Source: ZC4RG30 sp040508085
Lineage (GTDB): Bacteria > Pseudomonadota > Gammaproteobacteria > Steroidobacterales > Steroidobacteraceae
Direction: 5' to 3'
DNA length: 64,000 nucleotides
NCBI GenBank assembly: GCA_040508085.1
Contig: JBEVNO010000058.1
Span: forward strand, 1-64,000
Shown: piece by piece, positions 52,252-60,243 of the stretch
Numbering within the stretch: position 1 is the stretch's first letter
Layout of the letters: the number at the start of each line of letters is the position of its first letter
Position numbers and translations under genes: made by a program
Notes under the pieces: model-generated
Told to the model about the DNA's origin: nothing
Databases searched by the model: none
The model's input: only the letters and a program-made list of their open reading frames with translations

Positions 52252-53015
52252 TCATCGCAACCGTTCCTCGATCTCGGCCCACAACGCCGCGTACATCTGC
52301 CCCGGCGCACTGGCCGGTGCATAGGCATTGAGCGGAGCGCGTCGCAGCGTCATCCGCTCTATGTCACTCGAATAGGGAATCTCCGTTCGCAGCACCTGCG
52401 GGAATCGGGCGCGGGTCTGCGCGATCACTTCGTGATGCAGCGACTTGCGCCGGTCAACCATCGAGAACACCGGCAGCAGCCGCAGGTCCGTCCAGCGTTC
52501 GCCGCGATGAACGCCACCAGTTGCTCCAGCATGCGCACCGACAGCGGCGTCGGCAGCAGCGGCACCACCAGCGCATCGGCGGCCCGCAGCACGTTCTCGG
52601 ACAGCAGCGAGATGCCCGGTGGGCAATCCAGGAACAGCGTGTCGTAGTGCTCGCGCAGCGGCTTGCTCATCTTCAGCAGGCGCTTCGTGGGCGTCTTCTG
52701 CTCCGCCAGCCGCGTGTCGAACTTGCGATAGGAAAAATCCGCCGGTATCACGTCCAGTTGTGCATGAGCGGTGTGCAGCACCAGTTCCGGCAGTTCCCGT
52801 TCGCCCTCCAGCAGCTGCCGCACCGAAGTACGCTGCTGCGGGTCGGCCTGCAGTATCCAGCTGGCCGCGCCTTGTGGATCCAGATCCCACAGCACGGTGC
52901 GTTCATGGCGCACGGCGCACTGGAAGGCCAGGTTGACTGCGGTGGTGGTCTTGCCAACGCCGCCCTTGATGTTCGAAACCGCAATGATGCGCATCGGCCG
53001 CACGGGATGATTCAT
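52252..53015 (-). pseudogene. ParA/MinD-family ATPase, frameshifted
   Basis: Start ATG at 53015 (or 52994) gives VRPMRIIAVSNIKGGVGKTTTAVNLA with the deviant Walker A KGGVGKTT, DLDPQGAASW and LFLDCPPGISLL, typical of ParA. The frame breaks near 52500: after MLEQLVAFIA it runs into a Cys/Arg-rich tail, while the family sequence resumes one frame over as GERWTDLRLLPVFSMVDRRKSLH and runs to the stop at 52252. Loss of one G in a GCGGGC-type run explains it. The complete protein would be about 254 aa. No parB follows, so it would be an orphan ParA. Confidence 0.7.
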
Positions 53016-53158
53016 CGACAACTTCACATTACGGCACCTGCGGTGCCGGGCCACTTGAAATTTCGCGCCGGTGGCGCAATGCTGATCTCCAGTGGAAGGT
53101 TCGGGGCGCCCGGCTCAGGTGGGCGGCAGGCGCCGTTAAGCTAAGCCCACGGCAAGTG
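53016..53158. other. Intergenic region upstream of ParA gene and candidate small RNA
   Basis: 143 bp containing the start region of the ParA gene (minus strand) and the presumed promoter of the downstream plus-strand transcript. A short stem GCCGT...ACGGC lies just before the 16S-complementary sequence. No gene is seen. Confidence 0.4.
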
Positions 53159-53173
53159 TAAGGAGGTGATCCA

Positions 53174-53242
53174 ATGGCACATTCAATCGTTGGCTCGGTC
53201 GCGTCTCTGGGCGCATTGGCCGGTGGCGAGGTTGTCCGGTAA
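53174..53242 (+). CDS. 22-codon small frame with extreme Shine-Dalgarno
   Basis: ATG at 53174 through TAA at 53242 encodes MAHSIVGSVASLGALAGGEV-VR, small, Ala/Gly-rich and mildly hydrophobic. TAAGGAGGTGATCCA immediately before it is fully complementary to the 16S 3' end, with the AGGAGG core 7 bases from the ATG, the ideal spacing. It could be a small membrane peptide or a leader peptide that controls the downstream structure. Without conservation data it may also be non-coding. Confidence 0.35.
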   Translation: MAHSIVGSVASLGALAGGEVVR

Positions 53243-53384
53243 CGACAATCTGGTACTGGCCAGGAGGCCATAGAGGTATGCGCGCAAGCTAACTGCTACG
53301 TGCGCGGCCGAAGTCCAGTGATGGACGCTCCGATGCAATTGCCGTGCGGGTGCTCGAGGCCCGCTCGTAAAGCGCTCGAGCAGG

Positions 53385-53421
53385 AATGGCGGGGTCCGCA
53401 AGGGCTCCGCCATTTTCTTTT
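53385..53421 (+). terminator. Rho-independent terminator
   Basis: AATGGCGG (53385-53392) pairs with CCGCCATT (53407-53414), extended by GGGTCC/AGGGCT-type pairing inside, followed by TTTTCTTTT. It lies well before the DUF2892 gene start and ends the candidate small RNA. Confidence 0.7.
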
Positions 53422-53493
53422 CAACCCCCGTCCTACGCGCGGCGCCGTCTCCATCCGACACTGCCGTAGTCCCGTGGCGTGTATTCCTAGGCC

Positions 53494-53961
53494 ATGGAAT
53501 TCCGACGCAACGATTATGGTTTCCCGGTCACCGACGACCGCATCCCGCTGCATACCAGCGACGCCACCAACAGCCGCATCTACGACCGCACGCTGCGCAA
53601 CCTGCGTCCCTTCGTGGGCGCCTCGCATTCGGCCATCAACGCGCGCATCGCCGAGCTGCATCGCGAGTGGGATATCGAGCGCACCATGGGCGCCAGCGGC
53701 GCCGGGCTGGCATTGCTCGGCTTTGCACTGGGGCTGACGGTCGATCGCAAGTATTTCGCGCTGCCGGCACTGGTCGCCGCCTCGCTGTTCCAGCATGCCG
53801 TGCAGGGCTGGAGCCCGCCGTTGCCGGTGCTGCGCCGCGTCGGTGTCCGCACCAGCGCCGAGATCCACGGCGAGATCCTGGCGCTGCGCATCCTGCGCGA
53901 CGATTTCAGCATCCGGGCACGCGGCGCCGAAGCCGCGCTGTCGCTGGCCCTGGCGCAATAA
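53494..53961 (+). CDS. DUF2892-type inner-membrane protein
   Basis: 155 aa. About 60 soluble N-terminal residues (INARIAELHREWDIERTMG) precede two membrane segments at about 65-83 and 88-103 (GAGLALLGFALGLTVDRKYFALPALVAASLFQHAVQGW), then PPLPVLRRVGVRTSAEIHGEILALRILRDDF. The H-A-V-Q-G-W and PPLPVLRRVGVRT elements are the family signature. The function is unknown; many members sit near rhodanese or stress genes. It begins a row of small genes. Confidence 0.85.
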   Translation: MEFRRNDYGFPVTDDRIPLHTSDATNSRIYDRTLRNLRPFVGASHSAINARIAELHREWDIERTMGASGAGLALLGFALGLTVDRKYFALPALVAASLFQHAVQGWSPPLPVLRRVGVRTSAEIHGEILALRILRDDFSIRARGAEAALSLALAQ

Positions 53962-53993
53962 CACCGGCATCACATCCAACCGAAGGAACCCGC

Positions 53994-54212
53994 ATGTCCA
54001 ACCTGCCTGTGAACGTACCGGAAGAATTTCCGGTCTCCATCCCGCTGACCGGCACCATCGACGATCTCGACCAGCCCGAAGACGAGCGCGAGGATGAGAA
54101 CGAGGCGCCCATCGGCGCGCCCAATGACGACACCGAAGCGCCGGAAGAATTCGAAGAGGTGGATGAGGCGGAAGACCCGATCGAGCCGGTGGGCGGCGGC
54201 AGCGACCTGTGA
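53994..54212 (+). CDS. Small acidic protein of unknown function
   Basis: 72 aa from ATG at 53994 with GAAGGA nine bases upstream. About 40 percent of residues are Asp or Glu, in runs such as QPEDEREDENE and EEFEEVDEAEDPIE, so it is strongly acidic and probably disordered. No domain is recognised. It lies 33 bp after the DUF2892 gene and overlaps the following lipoprotein start in GTGA, so the three are likely one message. Confidence 0.6.
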   Translation: MSNLPVNVPEEFPVSIPLTGTIDDLDQPEDEREDENEAPIGAPNDDTEAPEEFEEVDEAEDPIEPVGGGSDL

Positions 54213-54469
54213 GGCGCGCAGCTGCCAGTGCCGTGCTGGTCGCCGCACTGGGCCTGTCCGGTGGCTGCAACCGCCAGCCGGATCCGCAGGCGTCCACCAT
54301 TCCGGCGCCGCTGCCGAGCAAGCCTGCGGATCCCGAGGCGGATGATCCGAAGACCGGCATGAATACCGAGCGTCCTGATTCGCCCAAGGACCTGAAACAG
54401 GATCTGAACGCCGATACGACCACCGGCGTGGGAACCAACGCGGCAACCAGCCGCGACCCGAATCACTGA
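54209..54469 (+). CDS. Small predicted lipoprotein
   Basis: 86 aa from GTG at 54209, which overlaps the previous stop. A basic N-terminus (RRAAASAVLVAALG) leads to the lipobox L-S-G-G-C (Cys20). The mature part is Pro/Asp-rich and flexible (PLPSKPADPEADDPKTGMNTE), without a known domain. The translational coupling suggests co-production with the acidic protein. Confidence 0.65.
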   Translation: MRRAAASAVLVAALGLSGGCNRQPDPQASTIPAPLPSKPADPEADDPKTGMNTERPDSPKDLKQDLNADTTTGVGTNAATSRDPNH

Positions 54470-54540
54470 TCCGCAGCAACACTTGCCCGGACTGACCCAC
54501 CGGGCGAGGATGCATCAAACAACACGCCTGAGGGGTCGCC

Positions 54541-55461
54541 GTGAAGCCATCACTATTTCTGGCCGCTGCCGGCTTTGCCGTGTGCGCGCAGCTCGCGCTG
54601 GCGCAACTACCCGCCGGCATCACCATGGAGCAGGTCAACACCACGCTGCCTGAGGAGGGCGCGCCGCAGGCCATTGCCGGTCCCTACGCGGTTGCGACCG
54701 AGCGCGCCTTTGGCCATGACGGCCTCCGCATCTATCGACCCGGCACTCTCGACAATTTCCCGCAGCGCGACACCCTGCCCGTGGTGGTGTGGGGCAATGG
54801 CGGCTGTGCCGTCGATGCACCGCGCTATGGCGGCTTTCTCGGCACCATTGCCTCGCATGGCTTCCTCGTGATCACCACCGCGGCGGGTGATGCCGCCGCG
54901 GCGCCTGCAGCCGCCGCTGCGCCGCGCCGTGCGGCGACTGCCGCAGACCTGGCCGCCGCCATTGACTGGGCCGAGCGCGAGAACACCCGCCCTGGCGCCC
55001 CGCTCAGCGGCAGGATCGACACTCGGCGGGTCGCGGTGATGGGCCAGTCCTGCGGCGGCCGGCTCGCCATCCTGGTGGGTGCGGATGCCCGCGTCACTAC
55101 CATCGGCGTATTCAACGCAGGTCTCAATGCCAGCGACATCCCGCTGCTGTCCAGACTGCATGGCCCGGTACTGCTGATCAACGGCCATGAGCGCGATTTC
55201 ATGATGGCGCCTTCGAAGGCCACCTATGAGGCCATCGACAAACTGCCCGCGTTCTATGGCGCACGGCATGGCGCAGGGCACACCGCCACCGCATATCACG
55301 CAGGCGGCGGGGAGTTCGCCAACGTGGCATCGGCGTGGGCACGCTGGCAGCTGAAGCGCGACGACAAGGCCGGTGCGATGTTCCGTGGCGCACAGTGCAC
55401 GCTGTGTACCGACAGCAACTGGGACGTGGCAGCCAAGCGGCTGGGACCGCTCGGCCTCTGA
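54541..55461 (+). CDS. Exported alpha/beta hydrolase
   Basis: 306 aa from GTG at 54541. A signal peptide ends near ALAQ (residue 22). The fold shows GLRIYRPGTLDN, LPVVVWGNGGCAVDAPRYGGFLGTIASHGFLVIT (oxyanion region), the nucleophile GQSCGG near 176, the acid in GHERDFM and the His in HGAGHTATAYH. A Cys pair near the C-terminus (QCTLC) may form a disulfide. It resembles cutinase/PET-hydrolase-like or chlorophyllase-type serine hydrolases; the substrate is unknown. It converges with the propeller gene 31 bp away. Confidence 0.85.
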   Translation: MKPSLFLAAAGFAVCAQLALAQLPAGITMEQVNTTLPEEGAPQAIAGPYAVATERAFGHDGLRIYRPGTLDNFPQRDTLPVVVWGNGGCAVDAPRYGGFLGTIASHGFLVITTAAGDAAAAPAAAAAPRRAATAADLAAAIDWAERENTRPGAPLSGRIDTRRVAVMGQSCGGRLAILVGADARVTTIGVFNAGLNASDIPLLSRLHGPVLLINGHERDFMMAPSKATYEAIDKLPAFYGARHGAGHTATAYHAGGGEFANVASAWARWQLKRDDKAGAMFRGAQCTLCTDSNWDVAAKRLGPLGL

Positions 55462-55492
55462 ATCGATCCGCCAGCTGCGCTTCGCGCTGAGC

Positions 55493-56494
55493 CTACTTCG
55501 GCTTCACGATCGCGATGCGGTCACCGCGGTACGAGCCCACCCACAGCGTGTCGCCCACTTCCAGCGCCACCGTGCCACCGCCGAAGCCCGGCTTGTCGTC
55601 CTGCGAATAGAGCGTCTCGACCTGCAGCGTCACCGGATCGATCTTCACCACCCGCCAGTCCTGGCCCACCTGTCCGGCGCCCAGCAACCTGCCATCGCGG
55701 GCCCAGTGGATGTTGTCGATGCGGAACCCCAGCGCGATTTCTTCGCGCTTGGGCGGGTTCGCACCGCGCGACAGGCGGATGAAGGACTGGCTGCCCCAGG
55801 CCGCCATGTACAGCGTCTTGCCATCGGCTGACAGCTCCACGCCATTGGCGCCGGAGGCCTCGCTGCCCGGCACCTTCTGCCAGCCGCTCTGTGTATGCCA
55901 CTCCCACAGCTCGCCATTGCGCGTGCCCTTCATCAGTTCCTCGAAGGCCTGGCCGCGCGGCAGGAAGTTGGTGGTGATGAAACCGCCATCGGGCAGGCTG
56001 CGCACGGAGTTCAGGCCAATGGGTTCGGGTGCAATAACGCAGCCCACCCAGGTGAGCACGGGCGCTGCACCGCGCGTATCGACGTTGAACACCTCGATGG
56101 ATTCGCGCGCGCCATGACCCACCACGAACAGCTTGTGTGTCGGGCCCGGGCCGGGCGGCACATAAACACCGTGGGTGGTGAAAGCCCCGCGCGGCGGGCC
56201 GGGGCACTGCGGATAGGTCTTCGCATCCAGCTGCTCCCTCGCGGTGGCCGAGGGATACGCGGTCATGCTCATCTTGTCGCGGATGCGGATCAGCGTGACG
56301 CCGCCCGTGCCGGTATAGGCGGAGGCCACGGCCCACTCCGTGCCCATGGCGATGAGATCCTCGGGGCCCTGTTGCCCGCACAGGTAGCCATCGCTGGCCT
56401 TGCACGGTGGCTCGGGCGGGCCGACCACTTCGGCTGCGGATGCGGGGAGGGCGATGGCCGCCAGGGCGGCAGCGATGGTGCGTATCGGGTTCAT
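55493..56494 (-). CDS. Exported SMP-30/arylesterase-like beta-propeller protein
   Basis: 333 aa. The signal peptide (MNPIRTIAAALAAIALPASA) is followed by propeller blades with internal repeats of the form S-x-D-G-x-x-L-Y-x-A-x-W (VELSADGKTLYMAAWGSQSFIRL, IHWARDGRLLGAGQ, LEVGDTLWVGSYRGDRIAIV). Similar proteins are lactonases or arylesterases requiring Ca2+. The metal ligands (Glu near the start, Asn/Asp in later blades) cannot be set with certainty. Two N-terminal Cys may form a disulfide. The next gene upstream is 16 bp away on the same strand. Confidence 0.8.
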   Translation of the reverse strand: MNPIRTIAAALAAIALPASAAEVVGPPEPPCKASDGYLCGQQGPEDLIAMGTEWAVASAYTGTGGVTLIRIRDKMSMTAYPSATAREQLDAKTYPQCPGPPRGAFTTHGVYVPPGPGPTHKLFVVGHGARESIEVFNVDTRGAAPVLTWVGCVIAPEPIGLNSVRSLPDGGFITTNFLPRGQAFEELMKGTRNGELWEWHTQSGWQKVPGSEASGANGVELSADGKTLYMAAWGSQSFIRLSRGANPPKREEIALGFRIDNIHWARDGRLLGAGQVGQDWRVVKIDPVTLQVETLYSQDDKPGFGGGTVALEVGDTLWVGSYRGDRIAIVKPK

Positions 56495-56510
56495 CCGTGA
56501 ATCTCCAGCC

Positions 56511-57431
56511 TCAGGGTTGTTGCGCCCACTTCACCGGCCAGCCACCCAGGTCCAGCTCCGGCGGGAACAGCCGGATATAGGCCTCGACCATGTGGATCTG
56601 CCCGTCATATACCTTGAACATCTCCCAGGCGGTCAGCCGGTCCGAACCTGGGCCGCGCTGGTTCCATGACAGCCGCATGATGACGATGCCCATGCGCTCG
56701 TCGACCACCACCTCGCGCACCGTCACACGTCCGAGCCGCTCGAAGATCGCCAGCGACTGCTCGCCGATGTTGTCGCAGCCGGGGCTGAAGGTGCAGCCCG
56801 GCCCGGCCATCAGCGCGCCGTTCTCGATGCGGTAGGCCTCCTTGGCAAAGGGCGTGCCGATGGCATTGAAGGTCTTCGCATTGCTGAGGCCGCGCGGGTA
56901 GTGCATGGCGATCCCGATGGCCTGCTCGCGCGTGGCCAGCTGTGCCAGGCGCGGCGCGTAGTTCATCGGCTTGCTGGCCGCGCCGCTGTAGGTATCAATG
57001 GTGAAGATCATGCCGTCGGCGCGGCTGCGCGTGGCCACGAACTCCAGCTCGCTGATCCGCTCGCCCGTCACCTTGGCCCGCACCACCAGGATGATGGGCG
57101 CGCCGGCTTCCTCCACCATCACGCCGGCCACCGCCTGCCCGGCGCGCTCGTCGATGATGTCCTGGCGATAACCACGCAGCCTGGTGACCGAGCGCACCAG
57201 CCCCACCTTGTCGATGCTCTTCTCGACGGCGTCCTCGGTGACGCGCAGGCTGGCGGCGACCGGCAATCTGCTGGTGTCGTGCTCCACCAGTGCATACAGC
57301 ACCTGCGTGATGGTGCCGCGCAGGCACTCGCGGTCGCAGGCTGCCGCAGCTGCGGCAACAGGCTTTGCCGGCGTCGCTGCAAAGGCAGTGGAGGCCAGCG
57401 CAGCCATGCACAGCGTCAGTACAAACCTCAT
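56511..57431 (-). CDS. Exported protein of unknown function (DUF8021-like)
   Basis: 306 aa from ATG at 57431 with signal peptide MRFVLTLCMAALASTAFA. After a short linker it has ACDRECLRGTITQVLYALVEHDTSRLPVAASLRVTED, which resembles the N-terminus of DUF8021 proteins (C-x3-C-L...ALVAHDPS...PLA...TEN). A second NTF2-like half with REVVVDERMGIVIMRLSW follows. No catalytic residues are evident. It is 16 bp upstream of the propeller gene and probably co-transcribed. The role is unknown. Confidence 0.7.
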   Translation of the reverse strand: MRFVLTLCMAALASTAFAATPAKPVAAAAAACDRECLRGTITQVLYALVEHDTSRLPVAASLRVTEDAVEKSIDKVGLVRSVTRLRGYRQDIIDERAGQAVAGVMVEEAGAPIILVVRAKVTGERISELEFVATRSRADGMIFTIDTYSGAASKPMNYAPRLAQLATREQAIGIAMHYPRGLSNAKTFNAIGTPFAKEAYRIENGALMAGPGCTFSPGCDNIGEQSLAIFERLGRVTVREVVVDERMGIVIMRLSWNQRGPGSDRLTAWEMFKVYDGQIHMVEAYIRLFPPELDLGGWPVKWAQQP

Positions 57432-57505
57432 GCTTCTCCCCCGGCAGTGTCTTGGGCACTTTGCGTGAGTATAGTCCGCTAATCCGCGCCGCAAGGAGTC
57501 ATGGC

Positions 57506-57865
57506 ATGTACATCAAGGGATTCGTCGTACCGGTACCGGGTGACAAGAAGGCCGCTTACCAGGACGTAGCCGAGAGGTTCTGGGAGATCGCCAAGGATTA
57601 CGGCGCGCTCAGCCAGATCGAAGCCTGGGAGGCCGATGTGAAAGACGGCACGCAGACCGATTTCCGCCGCGCCGTGGGCCTGGCACCGGGCGAGAAGGTG
57701 GTGTTCGCCTGGATGACCTGGCCGGATCGCGCCACCGCCGACGCCGGCGATGAGAAGATCATGTCCGACCCGCGCATGGCAGCCTTTGGCACCGAGATGC
57801 CCTTCGATGGCAAGCGGATGATCTTCGGCGGCTTCGATCCGCTGGTGGTGCGCGAAGCGAAATAG
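57506..57865 (+). CDS. DUF1428 family protein
   Basis: 119 aa from ATG at 57506 (AAGGAG upstream; an ATG five bases earlier is out of frame). MYIKGFVVPVPGDKKAAYQDVAERFWEIAKDYGAL, EAWEADVKDGTQTDF, KVVFAWMTWPDRATADAGDEKIMSDPRM and DGKRMIFGGFDPLV are the family sequence: a ferredoxin-like dimeric alpha/beta-barrel fold of unknown function. TATAGT lies about 35 bases upstream as a possible -10. It is divergent from the DUF8021-like gene and converges with the Mo-subunit gene 5 bp away. Confidence 0.93.
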   Translation: MYIKGFVVPVPGDKKAAYQDVAERFWEIAKDYGALSQIEAWEADVKDGTQTDFRRAVGLAPGEKVVFAWMTWPDRATADAGDEKIMSDPRMAAFGTEMPFDGKRMIFGGFDPLVVREAK

Positions 57866-57870
57866 CGCGG

Positions 57871-60243
57871 CTAGGCTTGCCGCGCCCCCTCGATCACTTC
57901 GAACTGGCTGGGGTAGGGGCCCGTCTCGCCGTTGATGCCGATGGCGCTGTCCCCTGCCGACCATGCCGCATCAGGCGCCATGACCTTGTCGGGAGTGATC
58001 GGCGTCGAGCGCACGCGCCGCCCGGTGGCATGGTAGATGGCATTGCAGATGGCGGCGGACACCCCGACGATGCCGATCTCGCCCACGCCCTTGGCACCCA
58101 GGCGGCTCACGATGTGGTCGGGCTGCTCGACGAACATCACGTCGATGTCGTGGATATCGGCATTCACCGCCACGTGGTATTCGCTCAGGTTGTGGTTCAT
58201 GAAGCGGCCCAGGTGGTGGTCCGTATGCGTCTCCTCATGCAGTGCCTGGCTGATGCCCCACACGATGCCGCCATAGATCTGGCTGCGCGCGGTCTTGGCG
58301 CTGATGATGCGGCCGGCATCAATGGCACTGACGACCCGCGTGACCCGCACCGTGCCGAAGGCCTCGTCCACGCGCACCTCGCAGAACACCGCCGAGTGCG
58401 TGGCGCGGATGTACTTTTTCTGGTGGAGCATGTTGGGCAGCATCAGGTGTTTCGCCTCGACGCTGTCAACGCCGGCCTGTGACAGCAGCTCCACCAGCGG
58501 CACGGCACTGGCGTGGTCATTGCGCAGGCGCAGGCAGCCGTTGGTGAACTCCACCTCGGCGAATTTCGATTTCTTGAATGCGGCAGTGCTGCGCGCCAGC
58601 TTGAACAGCTTCTTCTGCAGCTTCTCGCAGGCGCCATCCACCGCCGAGCCCACGGTGGTGACATGCGAGGAGGCGCCTTCGATGGGGGCCACCGGCAGCG
58701 TTGAATCGCCCAACCGGAATATCACCTGCTCCAGCGGCAGCCCCATGGCGGCGGCCGCGATCTGGCTCATCACCGTGTAGGTGCCCGTGCCGATGTCACT
58801 GGCGGCGCTCTCGACCACCAGCTGGCCATCGGCATGCAGCACGGCCCGGCAGCTGGCAAACATCTGCATGGCGTCCCACTGGCCGGTGGCCATGCCCCAG
58901 CCGATGAGTTCGGTGCCTTCGCGCATGGAGCGCGGCGCCAGCGGCCGTCGCGCCCAGCCGAAGAACGCGGCTCCCTGTTCGTAGCACTGGCGCAGCGTCT
59001 TGCTGGAGAAGGGCAGGTCGTGCGCGGTGTCGCGCTCGGTGTAGTTCTTCAGGCGCAGCGCCAGCGGGTCCATGCCCAGCTTGTAGGAAAGCTCATCCAT
59101 CGCCACTTCCAGCGCGTGCACGCCATGCGCCGCGCCCGGCGCGCGCATGTCCATGGGGCTGTACTGGTCCAGGTCCACCAGCTTGTAGTCCAGGCGTACG
59201 TTGTCGCAGGCATACAGCTGGCCGGACCAGTTGACGACCACCTCCACGTAATCCTCCAGCCGCGAGGTTTCCGCCACGGCCTCGTGCAGGATGGCAGTGA
59301 GCCTGCCGTCCGCATCGGCGGCCAGGCGCACCCGCTGCCAGGTTTCCGGGCGATGGCCAAAAGTGAACATCTGCTGGCGGGTGAGCACCACGCGCACCGA
59401 ACGTTCCAGCTGCAGCGAGGCCATCACTGCCAGCAGCAGGTTGTACTGCGGCCGCAGGCCGGAGCCGAAGGCACCGCCCACGAACAGGTTCTTCACCGTG
59501 ACTTCATCCTTCGACAGACCGAAGGCACGCGACACCATCCAGCGGCTGTTCTGCGAGCCCTGCGTCTTGTCATGGATGGTCAGGTGGCCATCGGCTGCGC
59601 GGATCACGGTCGTGGCATGCATCTCCAGCGGGTTGTGATGTTCGACGCCGCTGTAATACTCGTGGTCCACCTTCGCGGCCGCTGCCGCGAACGCCGCGTC
59701 GGCATCGCCGGTGGGCTTGGGCGGCGGGGAGTAGCCGGCCTTCAGCCGGCTGGGCCTGTGACCGCCATCCAGCCGGGGCAGCAGGTTGGTCTCATGTGGC
59801 TCGATGTCGTATTGCACTTCGACCAGCGACGCCGCATAGCGCGCCGCTTCGAAGGTCTCGGCCACCACCAATGCCACGGGCTGCCCGCTGTAGAGGATGC
59901 CGTCACTGTGGAAGGGCTTGAACGGCGAGCCTGCGGGCGCGGTCATGTCCTTGTAGAAGAGGTCGAGCTTGCGCATCTTCGGCCGGTTGCCATGCCACAG
60001 GATGTCGACCACGCCGGGCACGGCGCTGGCGGCGGCAAGATCCAGGCTGCGGATGCGGCCTTTGGCAATGGTGCTGTTCACCACCACACCGAACACCATG
60101 TCCGGGGTCACATGCTCGGCCGCGTAGCGGGCCTGGCCGGTCACCTTGGCGTAGGCATCGATGCGGTCGACCGCATCACCCAGGCTCACGGCGCCGGTGC
60201 CGGCGGCAGCGCGCGGCTGGAATTCATCAGGGGCGATATTCAC
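57871..60243 (-). CDS. Aldehyde/xanthine dehydrogenase-family molybdopterin subunit
   Basis: 790 aa. The start is GTG at 60243, overlapping the stop of the FAD subunit in GTGA; longer upstream readings are not homologous. Family features: SLGDAVDRIDAYAKVTGQARYAAE at the N-terminus, VGGAFGSGLRPQYN, PMDMRAPGAAHGVHALEVAMDEL and the C-terminal GAKGVGEIGIVGVSAAICNAI, which carries the catalytic Glu. It binds the Mo cofactor and hydroxylates aldehydes or N-heterocycles. The A-B-C gene order matches E. coli paoABC. Confidence 0.93.
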   Translation of the reverse strand: MNIAPDEFQPRAAAGTGAVSLGDAVDRIDAYAKVTGQARYAAEHVTPDMVFGVVVNSTIAKGRIRSLDLAAASAVPGVVDILWHGNRPKMRKLDLFYKDMTAPAGSPFKPFHSDGILYSGQPVALVVAETFEAARYAASLVEVQYDIEPHETNLLPRLDGGHRPSRLKAGYSPPPKPTGDADAAFAAAAAKVDHEYYSGVEHHNPLEMHATTVIRAADGHLTIHDKTQGSQNSRWMVSRAFGLSKDEVTVKNLFVGGAFGSGLRPQYNLLLAVMASLQLERSVRVVLTRQQMFTFGHRPETWQRVRLAADADGRLTAILHEAVAETSRLEDYVEVVVNWSGQLYACDNVRLDYKLVDLDQYSPMDMRAPGAAHGVHALEVAMDELSYKLGMDPLALRLKNYTERDTAHDLPFSSKTLRQCYEQGAAFFGWARRPLAPRSMREGTELIGWGMATGQWDAMQMFASCRAVLHADGQLVVESAASDIGTGTYTVMSQIAAAAMGLPLEQVIFRLGDSTLPVAPIEGASSHVTTVGSAVDGACEKLQKKLFKLARSTAAFKKSKFAEVEFTNGCLRLRNDHASAVPLVELLSQAGVDSVEAKHLMLPNMLHQKKYIRATHSAVFCEVRVDEAFGTVRVTRVVSAIDAGRIISAKTARSQIYGGIVWGISQALHEETHTDHHLGRFMNHNLSEYHVAVNADIHDIDVMFVEQPDHIVSRLGAKGVGEIGIVGVSAAICNAIYHATGRRVRSTPITPDKVMAPDAAWSAGDSAIGINGETGPYPSQFEVIEGARQA

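Larger units (their letters stand above)
53159..53421 (+). ncRNA. Candidate structured small RNA or leader ending in a terminator
   Basis: The segment begins with a 15-nt perfect complement of the 16S rRNA 3' tail (53159-53173). It contains the 22-codon frame at 53174, a second tiny frame (M-R-A-S-stop, ATG at 53278, preceded by AGGAGG), a hairpin GTCCA-GTGA-TGGAC near 53312, a perfect 8-bp inverted repeat TGCTCGAG/CTCGAGCA (53351-53358 and 53375-53382) and finally a rho-independent terminator. No large conserved gene covers it on either strand. It does not match 6S, 4.5S, tmRNA or RNase P RNA as I know them. The assignment as RNA is inference from structure and terminator. Confidence 0.4.
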
